Positions 1 through 5,768 of a stretch of DNA of 7,473 nt are shown here, one piece after another; position 1 is the stretch's first letter, and each line of letters begins with the position of its first letter. Position numbers and translations under genes: made by a program. The DNA lies in NCBI GenBank assembly GCA_964560325.1, contig CAZLLV010000071.1, forward strand, positions 1-7,473. The letters run 5' to 3'. The stretch is from CAZLLV01 sp964560325. GTDB lineage: Bacteria; Acidobacteriota; Thermoanaerobaculia; Multivoradales; DATKCC01. The notes beneath the pieces are model-generated. The model searched no databases, was not told the origin of the DNA, and saw nothing but the letters and a program-made list of their open reading frames with translations.

Positions 1-83
1 TGACCGACGGGGGGTGTGATGAGTCGAATCCGAGTCCCGCGCGGCGGTCCCGCCGCCCGGGACTTCTCGGATTCTCCGTCGCG

Positions 84-614
84 ATGGCGTTCCTCGCGAA
101 GTTGGCGGGAGCTTCGGCTCTTCCCGGCGTCGCCCAGCTCCAGGAGCGACCCCCTGCCGCCCGACCTTCGCAGGAAGGGAACCGCCGCGAGCCCGCCTGT
201 GACCTCGGCTCGATTCCCGATTCGAGCGACTTCGACCGGCTTTCCGAGGGGAGACAGTTCTTCACCGCGGACGGCGAGAAGGGGACACTGGAGCCCCGTT
301 TGTTGCGGGTGCTCGACGCTCGTGGCTTTCGGATCGAACGAGGGACGCATCCCGATACTTTCCGATGCGAGACGTCGTTCGTCAGCCTCGGACACTTCGG
401 ACGCGGCGACGCGGAGGGCTTCGTGGCGCTGCAGGTGACGTTCGTTCGCGACCAGGGGTCGAGCCCGGAGATCGCTTACGTGGCGCGCTTCATCGCTTGC
501 GAAAAGCGCAAGGTCTCGGGGGACGCGCGGTATCCCGAGACGCTCGAGATCTTGGAGGCGGCCCACGCCTACGTGCGGGAGATGGCCGCCGAGGTCGACG
601 AGGAATCGCGGTGA
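84..614 (+). CDS. Hypothetical protein, 176 aa, start uncertain
   Basis: I do not recognise this protein. From about residue 45 it reads as an ordinary soluble mixed alpha/beta protein, ending in a Glu/Ala-rich helix that begins near PETLEILEAAHAY. There is no convincing signal peptide or membrane segment. The first 40 residues are Ala/Pro/Arg-rich and look less like folded protein. The ATG at 84 has no clear ribosome binding site. The frame is open back to the left edge of the window, so the real start may lie upstream, or downstream at TTG 102 or the TTG/GTG codons near 300-308. The stop codon TGA (612-614) overlaps the start of the next gene, so the two are probably translationally coupled. 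That overlap is the best support for this frame being real. Function unknown. Confidence 0.55.
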   Translation: MAFLAKLAGASALPGVAQLQERPPAARPSQEGNRREPACDLGSIPDSSDFDRLSEGRQFFTADGEKGTLEPRLLRVLDARGFRIERGTHPDTFRCETSFVSLGHFGRGDAEGFVALQVTFVRDQGSSPEIAYVARFIACEKRKVSGDARYPETLEILEAAHAYVREMAAEVDEESR

Positions 615-1057
615 TGATGCACCTCGACCGCCTCCGCGCCACGATCGGGGTCATCGTCATGCTCGGCATGGTGCTGAACGTGGTCGTGATCCTGATCCTG
701 CATCAAAGGGAGTGGATCTGGGCCGACGAGGCGATCGGCGGTCTACTCGACGTCCTCAAGCAGTTCATGGTCCCGCTGGCGGTGATCGTGGCGGCCGTGA
801 TGGCGCGCGGCGACCGGTTCGGGCGCACGGGGTCGATGGTCCACTGGGTGCCCGCCGCCTTCGCCGTCGTTCTCTGCCTGCTCTGGATCCTCTTGATCTC
901 CTACCCTTGGCTGGGTGCCCTCTTGACCGCCTCCGACGAGTTCTCCAGACTTCAGCCGAACTGGAACAAGTTCATCGACCTGGTGGCGGAGGTGACGATC
1001 GTCGCGGTCGTGACCTACTTCTTCACCAAGCGTGGTCCCGAGAACGCCACGACCTGA
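614..1057 (+). CDS. Small integral membrane protein of unknown function, 147 aa
   Basis: The protein has four hydrophobic segments, at about residues 11-29, 51-64, 78-97 and 122-138, with a short charged C-terminus after FFTKR. It should sit in the cytoplasmic membrane. The loop between segments 3 and 4 (about 105-121) is polar and contains an aromatic/Asn-rich stretch around LQPNWNKF. I do not recognise the family. The frame runs open further upstream, but I place the start at ATG 614. There it overlaps the stop of the preceding gene by one base and has GAGGA (600-604) nine bases upstream. GTG 611, at six bases, would give a GTGA overlap and is nearly as good; ATG 617 is also possible. The tight overlap suggests that this protein and its upstream neighbour work together. 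The gene ends 23 bp from the convergent synthase gene, with no obvious terminator between them. Confidence 0.7.
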   Translation: MMHLDRLRATIGVIVMLGMVLNVVVILILHQREWIWADEAIGGLLDVLKQFMVPLAVIVAAVMARGDRFGRTGSMVHWVPAAFAVVLCLLWILLISYPWLGALLTASDEFSRLQPNWNKFIDLVAEVTIVAVVTYFFTKRGPENATT

Positions 1058-1080
1058 GAGCCCCTGAGCTCCTCGCCGGG

Positions 1081-2280
1081 CTACGGTGCACTCCTTCGCT
1101 CCGCTTCCCGCACCCAATCGACGATCTCTTCCTCCGGCACGGTCGTCAGCCGCTCTTCGGCGGCGTGTTTGATCTTCGAGAGCAGATCGGCCCGCGCCTC
1201 GTCGGGGACTTCGAGGCCGTGGAGGGCGGCGAGGCGTTCGACGCCTTTGATCCCCGAGTGCTTTCCGAAGACGACCTCGTGGTGGCGGCCGACGGTGGCG
1301 GGGGGGTAGGGCTGGTAGCACTCGGGGTTGGCGAGGACGCCGGCGACGTGGATGCCGGCCTCGTGGGTGAAGGCCCAGCGGCCGGTCACCGCCTTGTGCG
1401 CCGGCGGCTCGGTGCCGGAGAGCTCGTGGACCAGGCGGCAGAGGCCGTCGAGCCGCGGCAGGTCGAAGCCGAGGTCGCGGCCGTACTTGACGGCGAGCAC
1501 CACGGCGAGCTCTTCGAGGCAGGTGTTGCCGGCCCGCTCGCCGACGCCGTTGACCGTGACGTGGACCATCTCGGCGCCCGCCTCGAGCCCGGCGAGCGTG
1601 TTGGCGAGCGCGAGGCCGAGGTCGTCGTGGAAGTGGAGCATCACCGGGCGTTCGAGGCTCGCCCGGAGCAGGCGCACGATCTGGACGGTCGAGGCCGGAG
1701 TGAGCACGCCGAGCGTGTCCGGCAGGGTGAGCCAATCGGCCCCGGCGTCGACCGCGGTGCGCAGCATCTTCAGGAGGCGCGGCAGCGGCGTACGGCTGAA
1801 GTCCTCGACCCCGAAGGCGGTCACCGCGCCGCGCCGCTTCGAGTGCCCGACCGCGCGCTCGATCTTCCGATACGCATCGTCCTCGGAGAGGCCGAGCTTG
1901 TCGTGCAGGTGGCTGTCGGAGCCGCCGAGGAAGAGCGAGACGAGCTCGATGCCGAGGTCGACCGTGTAGTCGACGTCCGACTCCATCAGCCGGCAGAGCG
2001 CGGCGGTGCGGAACCGGAAGCCGGCGTCGACGATCCCCTTCGCCGTCTCGCGCTCCTCCTCCGAGACGGCGGGGAAGCCGACGCTCACCCAGTGGACGCC
2101 GAAGCGGTCGAGCTCCTCGGCGATCCGGAGCTTCTGGTCGGGCGAGAAGACCACCCCGGGGGGCTGCTCGCCCTCGCGCAGCGTCGTGTCGAGGATCTCG
2201 ATCGGCTGCTCGATGCGGGCCTCGAACGGCGCGGTGAGGACGTTGGCGGAGGAGGGGACGGCGCGCTCGTCGATCTTCAT
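1081..2280 (-). CDS. 2-isopropylmalate/homocitrate synthase family acyltransferase
   Basis: This is a 399-residue member of the DRE-TIM metallolyase family. These enzymes condense acetyl-CoA with a 2-oxoacid in the cytoplasm. The visible signature is DTTLREGEQ (Asp31, catalytic Arg35), GFPA at 68-71, HFHDD at 216-220 (metal-binding His216 and His218), GVGERAGN at 245-252, FTHEAGIH at 304-311 and GKHSG at 339-343. GERAGN resembles LeuA, NifV and methanogen AksA rather than lysine-pathway homocitrate synthases, which usually carry GERNG here. The length matches NifV/AksA-type enzymes and leaves no room for the C-terminal leucine-feedback domain of full LeuA (about 500 residues). The substrate therefore cannot be fixed; isopropylmalate, homocitrate and citramalate synthase all remain possible. 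HFHDD has Asp where most relatives have Asn (HxHND). ATG 2280 overlaps the stop of the dehydrogenase gene (ATGA), and GGGAG lies seven bases upstream, so the two genes are coupled. Family certain, reaction not. Confidence 0.93.
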   Translation of the reverse strand: MKIDERAVPSSANVLTAPFEARIEQPIEILDTTLREGEQPPGVVFSPDQKLRIAEELDRFGVHWVSVGFPAVSEEERETAKGIVDAGFRFRTAALCRLMESDVDYTVDLGIELVSLFLGGSDSHLHDKLGLSEDDAYRKIERAVGHSKRRGAVTAFGVEDFSRTPLPRLLKMLRTAVDAGADWLTLPDTLGVLTPASTVQIVRLLRASLERPVMLHFHDDLGLALANTLAGLEAGAEMVHVTVNGVGERAGNTCLEELAVVLAVKYGRDLGFDLPRLDGLCRLVHELSGTEPPAHKAVTGRWAFTHEAGIHVAGVLANPECYQPYPPATVGRHHEVVFGKHSGIKGVERLAALHGLEVPDEARADLLSKIKHAAEERLTTVPEEEIVDWVREAERRSAP

Positions 2281-3383
2281 CGTGGGGCTCCCGCGGCCGC
2301 CCGGCCGCCGGCGCGGTCGAGCTCGTGGAGGAGGGCGGCGGTCACCTCGGCGGTGGTGGCGGTGCCACCCAGGTCGGGAGTGAGGGTCGAGGCGTCCGCC
2401 AGAAGCCGGCGGACCGCCGCCTCGAGCGCTTCGCCCTCGGCGCGGTGCCCGAGGTGGTCGAGCATGAGCGCGGCGGAGAGGACGGTGGCGAGCGGATTGG
2501 CGATGCCGCGGCCGGCGATGTCGGGCGCCGAGCCGTGGACCGATTCGAAGTAGGCGTGGCGGTCGCCGATGCAGGCGGAGGGGGCCATTCCCATGCCGCC
2601 CGCGAGCTCGGCGGCGACGTCCGAGAGGATGTCGCCGAACAGGTTGGGTGCGAGGATCACGTCGAAGCGCTCCGGCTCGGCGACCAGCCGCCGGGCGGCG
2701 TCGTCGACGTAGAGGTGGCGGTGCTCGACGCCGGCCGCCGCGAGCTCCTCCTCGGCCCAGGCGCGGAAGGCGCCGTCGGTCTTTCTCAGGACGTTCGCCT
2801 TGGTGACCACGGTCACGGTTCCCGGCCGCCCCGACTCCCGGCGGGCGAGGGCGTGCCGCGCGGCGGCGCGAGCGACCCGTCGAGTCCCCTCTTCGGTCGT
2901 CAGGCGCAGCGTGAACAGACCCTCGTCCGGCAGCTCACGGCCCAGGTTGTCCCGGAACTCGGGCCAGCGGGCGCGGAAGTCCGCCACCTCGCCCTCGCGC
3001 CCCGGGTACTCCCCTTCGAGGTTTTCGCGCACCACGAGGAGGTCGACCCGCGGGTCGCCGGCGAGCGGCGAGGAGAGCCCCGGCAGGCTCTTCGCCGGCC
3101 GGAGATTGGCGTAGGTGTCGAGACCCCAGCGCAGGAAGCGAAGAGCCGCGTGGCTCGGGCCGCCGGTGGCGCCGAACAGGATCGCGTCGGCGCGCCGGCA
3201 GGCGTCGCGTGCCTCCTCGGGCATCGCGTCGCCCCCCGTCGACGGATCGTCGAGCGCGGCCTGCCCGTGGAGCGGACGGACGAACGCGGCGCCGGGGAGG
3301 AGGGCGGCCAGGACTTCGGCGGTCGCCTCGACGACCTCCGGCCCGACCCCCTCGCCGCCCAGGAGGACGATCTCGGGTGCCGT
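2277..3383 (-). CDS. Isopropylmalate/homoisocitrate/isocitrate dehydrogenase family, non-canonical start
   Basis: This is a decarboxylating NAD(P)-dependent 2-hydroxyacid dehydrogenase of about 368 residues. With ACG 3383 as residue 1, the N-terminal strand EIVLLGGEGVGPEV spans 4-17 and GATGG spans 71-75. Substrate-binding arginines lie in LRWGLDTYANLRPAK (from residue 84) and in VRENLEGEY (118-126, catalytic Tyr126). Lys195 is in TKANVLRKTDG. The metal aspartates are in NLFGDILSD (247-255), and FESVHGSAPDIAGRGIANP runs from 279. VREN and KANV...TDG recall homoisocitrate, AksF and isocitrate dehydrogenases, whereas typical LeuB has VRELTGG. About 20 extra residues appear after Tyr126. No ATG, GTG or TTG occurs on this strand between 3363 and 3480 in any frame. 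The first ATG (3224, residue 54) would remove the N-terminal strand. ACG 3383 has AAGAG seven bases upstream, and ATC 3371 is an alternative. The protein family is certain; the start is not. Confidence 0.9.
   Translation of the reverse strand, partial: TAPEIVLLGGEGVGPEVVEATAEVLAALLPGAAFVRPLHGQAALDDPSTGGDAMPEEARDACRRADAILFGATGGPSHAALRFLRWGLDTYANLRPAKSLPGLSSPLAGDPRVDLLVVRENLEGEYPGREGEVADFRARWPEFRDNLGRELPDEGLFTLRLTTEEGTRRVARAAARHALARRESGRPGTVTVVTKANVLRKTDGAFRAWAEEELAAAGVEHRHLYVDDAARRLVAEPERFDVILAPNLFGDILSDVAAELAGGMGMAPSACIGDRHAYFESVHGSAPDIAGRGIANPLATVLSAALMLDHLGHRAEGEALEAAVRRLLADASTLTPDLGGTATTAEVTAALLHELDRAGGRAAAGAPR
2288..2292 (-). promoter_or_regulatory. Ribosome binding site of the synthase gene
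   Basis: GGGAG on the minus strand lies seven bases before ATG 2280, inside the end of the dehydrogenase gene. It supports ATG 2280 as the start and independent re-initiation at the ATGA overlap. Confidence 0.6.
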
Positions 3384-3390
3384 TCGGCCG

Positions 3391-3395
3391 CTCTT
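3391..3395 (-). promoter_or_regulatory. Weak ribosome binding site before the ACG start candidate
   Basis: AAGAG on the minus strand lies seven bases before ACG 3383. The synthase and ASPIC genes in this window show the same seven-base spacing. It is the main sequence argument for ACG 3383 over ATC 3371, which has no purine-rich stretch at a suitable distance. The match to the consensus is partial. Confidence 0.35.
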
Positions 3396-3416
3396 GGCGT
3401 GGATCGGGTGGAAGAG

Positions 3417-3446
3417 CCGGCCCGCGGCGCGGACGCCGCGGGCCGG
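3417..3446 (-). terminator. Perfect 13-bp GC hairpin after the ASPIC protein gene
   Basis: Two perfectly complementary 13-base arms (3417-3429 and 3434-3446) flank a four-base loop. Every stem base is G or C. The hairpin starts 25 bases after the stop codon of the ASPIC protein gene and ends about 33 bases before the candidate start of the dehydrogenase gene. On the minus strand it is followed by CTCTTCC and not a run of T, so it is not a classical intrinsic terminator. In a genome this GC-rich it may still stop transcription, protect an mRNA 3' end, or act as a partial attenuator for the downstream operon. Confidence 0.55.
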
Positions 3447-3471
3447 TGGGGGAAGCGCGCTCCGGCGGCCC

Positions 3472-5565
3472 CTACTGGGCCTCGTGGAACGCCTGGGTGG
3501 CGCTGTCGCGCAGGCGGTTGCGCTGGGCGGCGGTCAGGTGACCGGCGTCCTTGTACGCGTTGAGCGCCTGCATGACGCAGGAGTTGTACTGGCCGAAGTT
3601 CTTCCAGTCGGCGTCGTAGCTGCACGGGATCTCCGGGATCACGAGCGTCTCGCCGGACTGGACGTCGTACACCTTGTTGCGCACGCCGCCCGGCCAGAGG
3701 ACCTCGAGATCGCCGCCCGCGGCGGTGCCGACGCCGAAGCGCCGCGTCAGCTCGTCCTGCGAGTTGAAGTTGGCGCCGGCGAGGACCGGCCGGACCGAGG
3801 TCGGGCCGCCGTCGGGCGTGAAGTGCGCCACCGCGCCGATGCCGCTGCGGTTGTTGACCGCGCCCGGGGCCAGATCGACGCCGCCGACGAAGTCGAACTC
3901 GACCGAGCCGTTGCCGTTACCGCCGCTGTTGATCTCGACCGACAGGTCGCCGCCGACGAGGATCGGGTCCAGGAAGGTGACCACGCCGCCGCCGCCGATC
4001 CAGACCCCCTCGAAGCGGGTGAGCGCGTCGAGCGCGGTGCCGAGCGGCGGGGCCAGGACGCCGGCGAACGGAAGCCAGAACGAGCCCGGGACGACCTGCA
4101 CGCCGGCGACCGACACGAAGTCGTCGAAGCCGTCGTTGTTCAGGTCGCCGGCCGCCACGCCCTCGACCAGGCGCGGCCGGTGGTCGCGGGTGATGGCCGC
4201 GAAGTCGTAGTCGAAGTCGGCGGTGCAGCCCTGGTTCTGGAGCAGGATGCCCGGGTTGTCGCCCAGGATCACCGTCATCACGTCGAACCCGCCGTGGTAG
4301 TAGATGTCGGTGTCGCCGTCGTTGTCGTAGTCGCTCGCCAGGGCGCCCCAGCCGAACGCGCTCGACAGATCGCCGCCGTTCGGATCGGACCAGGTGCCGT
4401 CCGGGTTCTGGAGGAACCACTGCGAGGGAGTCACGCCCAGCCCGCCGGCCACGTAGTCGCCGGTGTTGGTGCTGAAGAAGTCGAGCTCGCCGTTGCAGTC
4501 GAAGTCGCCCCAGGCGCTGCCCATCCAGGTGCCCGGCTTGTCGAGGCCGATCTCGTCGGTCACGTCGTCGAAGTGGCCGGTACCGTCGTTGTAGAAGATC
4601 CGGTTGTAGCCGCGGCCGTCGGAGTCCGGGCCGGCGGGCGGACCCTGCGTGTCGGCGGTCATCAGGTCCACGTCACCGTCCTGGTCGACGTCGACCGCGG
4701 CGGTCACCCAAGAGAAGGACGCGCCCGGCAGGCTGTCGATCTCCTCGACACCCGAGATCGCGCTGTCGTCGCGGAAGGTGTTGTTGCCCAGGTTGGTGAA
4801 GAGCTGGTTGTGCTCGAGGCAGGGGCAGGTCTCGTCGACGAAGGTGGGACGGCGGTGCTGGTCCCAGGCGTCGTACGTGTTGCCGACGAAGATGTCGAGC
4901 AGGCCGTCGCCGTTGAAGTCGCCCATCGAGCAGGTGCCGGTGTGGCGGTCGCCGCCGCCGGCGCCGGAGCTCAGCACCTCCACGTAGACGGCCTGGCCGG
5001 TGTCCGCGAGCTGGCTCTCGAAGAACCGGTTCGGCTCGCCGATGCCGGTCACGTAGAGATCGTCGTCGCCGTCGTTGTCGGTGTCGCCGTAGCAGACGCC
5101 GTTGCTCTCCTGGTCGGTCGCCTGGACGCCGGCCGCGGCGGCCACGTCGACGAAGGTCACGCTGCCGGTCTCGACGAGCTGGTTCGAGTACAGGCTGTTC
5201 GGCGCGCCCGGACCGTTCGGCACGTAGATGTCGAGGTCACCGTCCTGATCGTAGTCGAGCAGCGCGACGCCCGGGGCGCCCCACGGCTTCATCGGGGTCT
5301 GGTTGGCGCGCACGTCCGGCCAGTCGGCGGCCGGGATCGTGCCGAGCGCCTCGACCGCGGCCTTCTGGGCGAGCCGGTCGGCGTTCGGAACCCGCTCGAA
5401 GGTGATGCCGGCGCCACCGTTCTCGGCGATGTCGGTGAAGACGACACCGCCGTCGGCGAACGACGGCGCGGCGACGACCAGCGCCGCCAGCAGGACGAAC
5501 AGACTCCGCGAACAGGGGGATGGGCGAAACTTCCGTGAGGTCGTAGATCGACCATAGTGGATCAT
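3472..5565 (-). CDS. Exported FG-GAP/VCBS-repeat protein with ASPIC/UnbV domain
   Basis: The protein has 697 residues. A signal peptide (basic 11-20, hydrophobic 21-33, likely cleavage after APSFA at 37) sends it out of the cytoplasm. Seven Asp-rich calcium loops of the DxDxDGxxD type lie at 104-112, 161-169, 216-224, 292-300, 354-362, 412-420 and 474-482. This fits a seven-bladed integrin-like propeller. The fifth loop, DFDCNGELD, is degenerate. An ASPIC/UnbV (CRTAC1-type) domain follows at about 550-645, with NRSGIG, FNSQDELTRRFGVG and LEVLWPGG. A tail of about 45 residues (653-697) comes after it. The mature protein has eight cysteines, including a CPC motif at 247-249, consistent with disulfides outside the cell. 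Such proteins are usually surface or secreted; no enzymatic role is evident. The frame is open to 5727, but ATG 5565 has AAGGAG seven bases upstream and opens directly on the signal peptide. Confidence 0.93.
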   Translation of the reverse strand: MIHYGRSTTSRKFRPSPCSRSLFVLLAALVVAAPSFADGGVVFTDIAENGGAGITFERVPNADRLAQKAAVEALGTIPAADWPDVRANQTPMKPWGAPGVALLDYDQDGDLDIYVPNGPGAPNSLYSNQLVETGSVTFVDVAAAAGVQATDQESNGVCYGDTDNDGDDDLYVTGIGEPNRFFESQLADTGQAVYVEVLSSGAGGGDRHTGTCSMGDFNGDGLLDIFVGNTYDAWDQHRRPTFVDETCPCLEHNQLFTNLGNNTFRDDSAISGVEEIDSLPGASFSWVTAAVDVDQDGDVDLMTADTQGPPAGPDSDGRGYNRIFYNDGTGHFDDVTDEIGLDKPGTWMGSAWGDFDCNGELDFFSTNTGDYVAGGLGVTPSQWFLQNPDGTWSDPNGGDLSSAFGWGALASDYDNDGDTDIYYHGGFDVMTVILGDNPGILLQNQGCTADFDYDFAAITRDHRPRLVEGVAAGDLNNDGFDDFVSVAGVQVVPGSFWLPFAGVLAPPLGTALDALTRFEGVWIGGGGVVTFLDPILVGGDLSVEINSGGNGNGSVEFDFVGGVDLAPGAVNNRSGIGAVAHFTPDGGPTSVRPVLAGANFNSQDELTRRFGVGTAAGGDLEVLWPGGVRNKVYDVQSGETLVIPEIPCSYDADWKNFGQYNSCVMQALNAYKDAGHLTAAQRNRLRDSATQAFHEAQ

Positions 5566-5572
5566 GTTGGAT

Positions 5573-5578
5573 CTCCTT
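5573..5578 (-). promoter_or_regulatory. Strong ribosome binding site of the ASPIC protein gene
   Basis: A full AAGGAG on the minus strand lies seven bases before ATG 5565. It decides the start in favour of 5565 over the in-frame ATG at 5727. Confidence 0.85.
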
Positions 5579-5709
5579 CGCTCTCGGTTGGAGTAGACGT
5601 GAAACGAATCACAGATCATCGGACGGCTCCTCGAGCTCGCCACGGGGCTACGCGGCCCACCCCTGTAGTGAACCGGGTCCGCGCAACCGTGACAGGGCCT
5701 TCGGCGGCC

Positions 5710-5724
5710 CCGGCGCGGCGCCGG
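5710..5724. repeat. 15-bp perfect palindrome in the divergent promoter region
   Basis: Arms CCGGCGC and GCGCCGG flank a single central G. The site lies about 30 bp upstream of the TATACT box. It could be an operator, or it could be chance in GC-rich DNA. Confidence 0.35.
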
Positions 5725-5731
5725 CAACGCA

Positions 5732-5747
5732 GCGGTCGATCGATCGC
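5732..5747. promoter_or_regulatory. 16-bp near-perfect palindrome over the expected -35 position
   Basis: GCGGTCGATCGATCGC is symmetrical except for one base pair, with TCGATCGA at its core. It covers the place where the -35 element of the TATACT promoter would be, and no TTGACA-like hexamer is present. An activator or repressor site is plausible, but only one copy is visible. Confidence 0.35.
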
Positions 5748-5753
5748 GCCCCG

Positions 5754-5759
5754 TATACT
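5754..5759 (+). promoter_or_regulatory. Candidate -10 box (TATACT) of the VWA-like gene
   Basis: TATACT is close to the TATAAT consensus and is an AT-rich island in GC-rich DNA. It ends nine bases before ATG 5769, so transcription would start at about 5765-5768, giving an mRNA with almost no leader. No Shine-Dalgarno sequence precedes this ATG, which agrees. Confidence 0.45.
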
Positions 5760-5768
5760 CGGCGTGTC

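Larger units (their letters stand above)
5566..5768. promoter_or_regulatory. Divergent intergenic control region
   Basis: These 203 bp separate the start codons of the divergent ASPIC and VWA-like genes and must hold promoters for both. The half nearest the ASPIC gene is less GC-rich than the rest of the window (around 5585-5620). No convincing -10/-35 pair stands out there; TCTACT on the minus strand at 5592-5597 is a weak -10 candidate. The half nearest the VWA-like gene carries two palindromes and a TATACT box, listed separately. The open frames crossing this region on the minus strand are continuations or shadows of flanking genes. Confidence 0.6.

Noticed and set aside
20..60. Possible tRNA 3' end (TCGAATCC) or terminator hairpin
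   Set aside because: No acceptor, anticodon or D-arm pairing fits around it. The GCGGCG/CGCCGC stem is only six pairs, with no T run.
1055..1085. Bidirectional terminator between the convergent membrane protein and synthase genes
   Set aside because: Only a four-pair stem (GAGC/GCTC) is present in the 23-bp gap.
1081..2280. NifV (nitrogenase-linked homocitrate synthase)
   Set aside because: Length and motifs would allow it, but no nitrogen-fixation gene is in the window and a dehydrogenase partner points to an elongation pathway.
712..2553. 613-residue open frame on the plus strand
   Set aside because: It is out of frame with the membrane protein and antisense to the synthase, whose catalytic motifs are intact on the other strand.
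2325..3563. 412-residue open frame on the plus strand
   Set aside because: It is antisense to the dehydrogenase, which has all its family motifs.
3115..5538. 807-residue open frame on the plus strand
   Set aside because: It is antisense to the ASPIC protein and the start of the dehydrogenase. Its Val/Ala/Glu/Arg-rich translation is the expected mirror of Asp-rich GC-biased coding, and it shows no domain.
5566..5727. N-terminal extension of the ASPIC protein to ATG 5727
   Set aside because: The extension is Arg/Pro-rich and would bury the signal peptide. ATG 5565 has a strong ribosome binding site.
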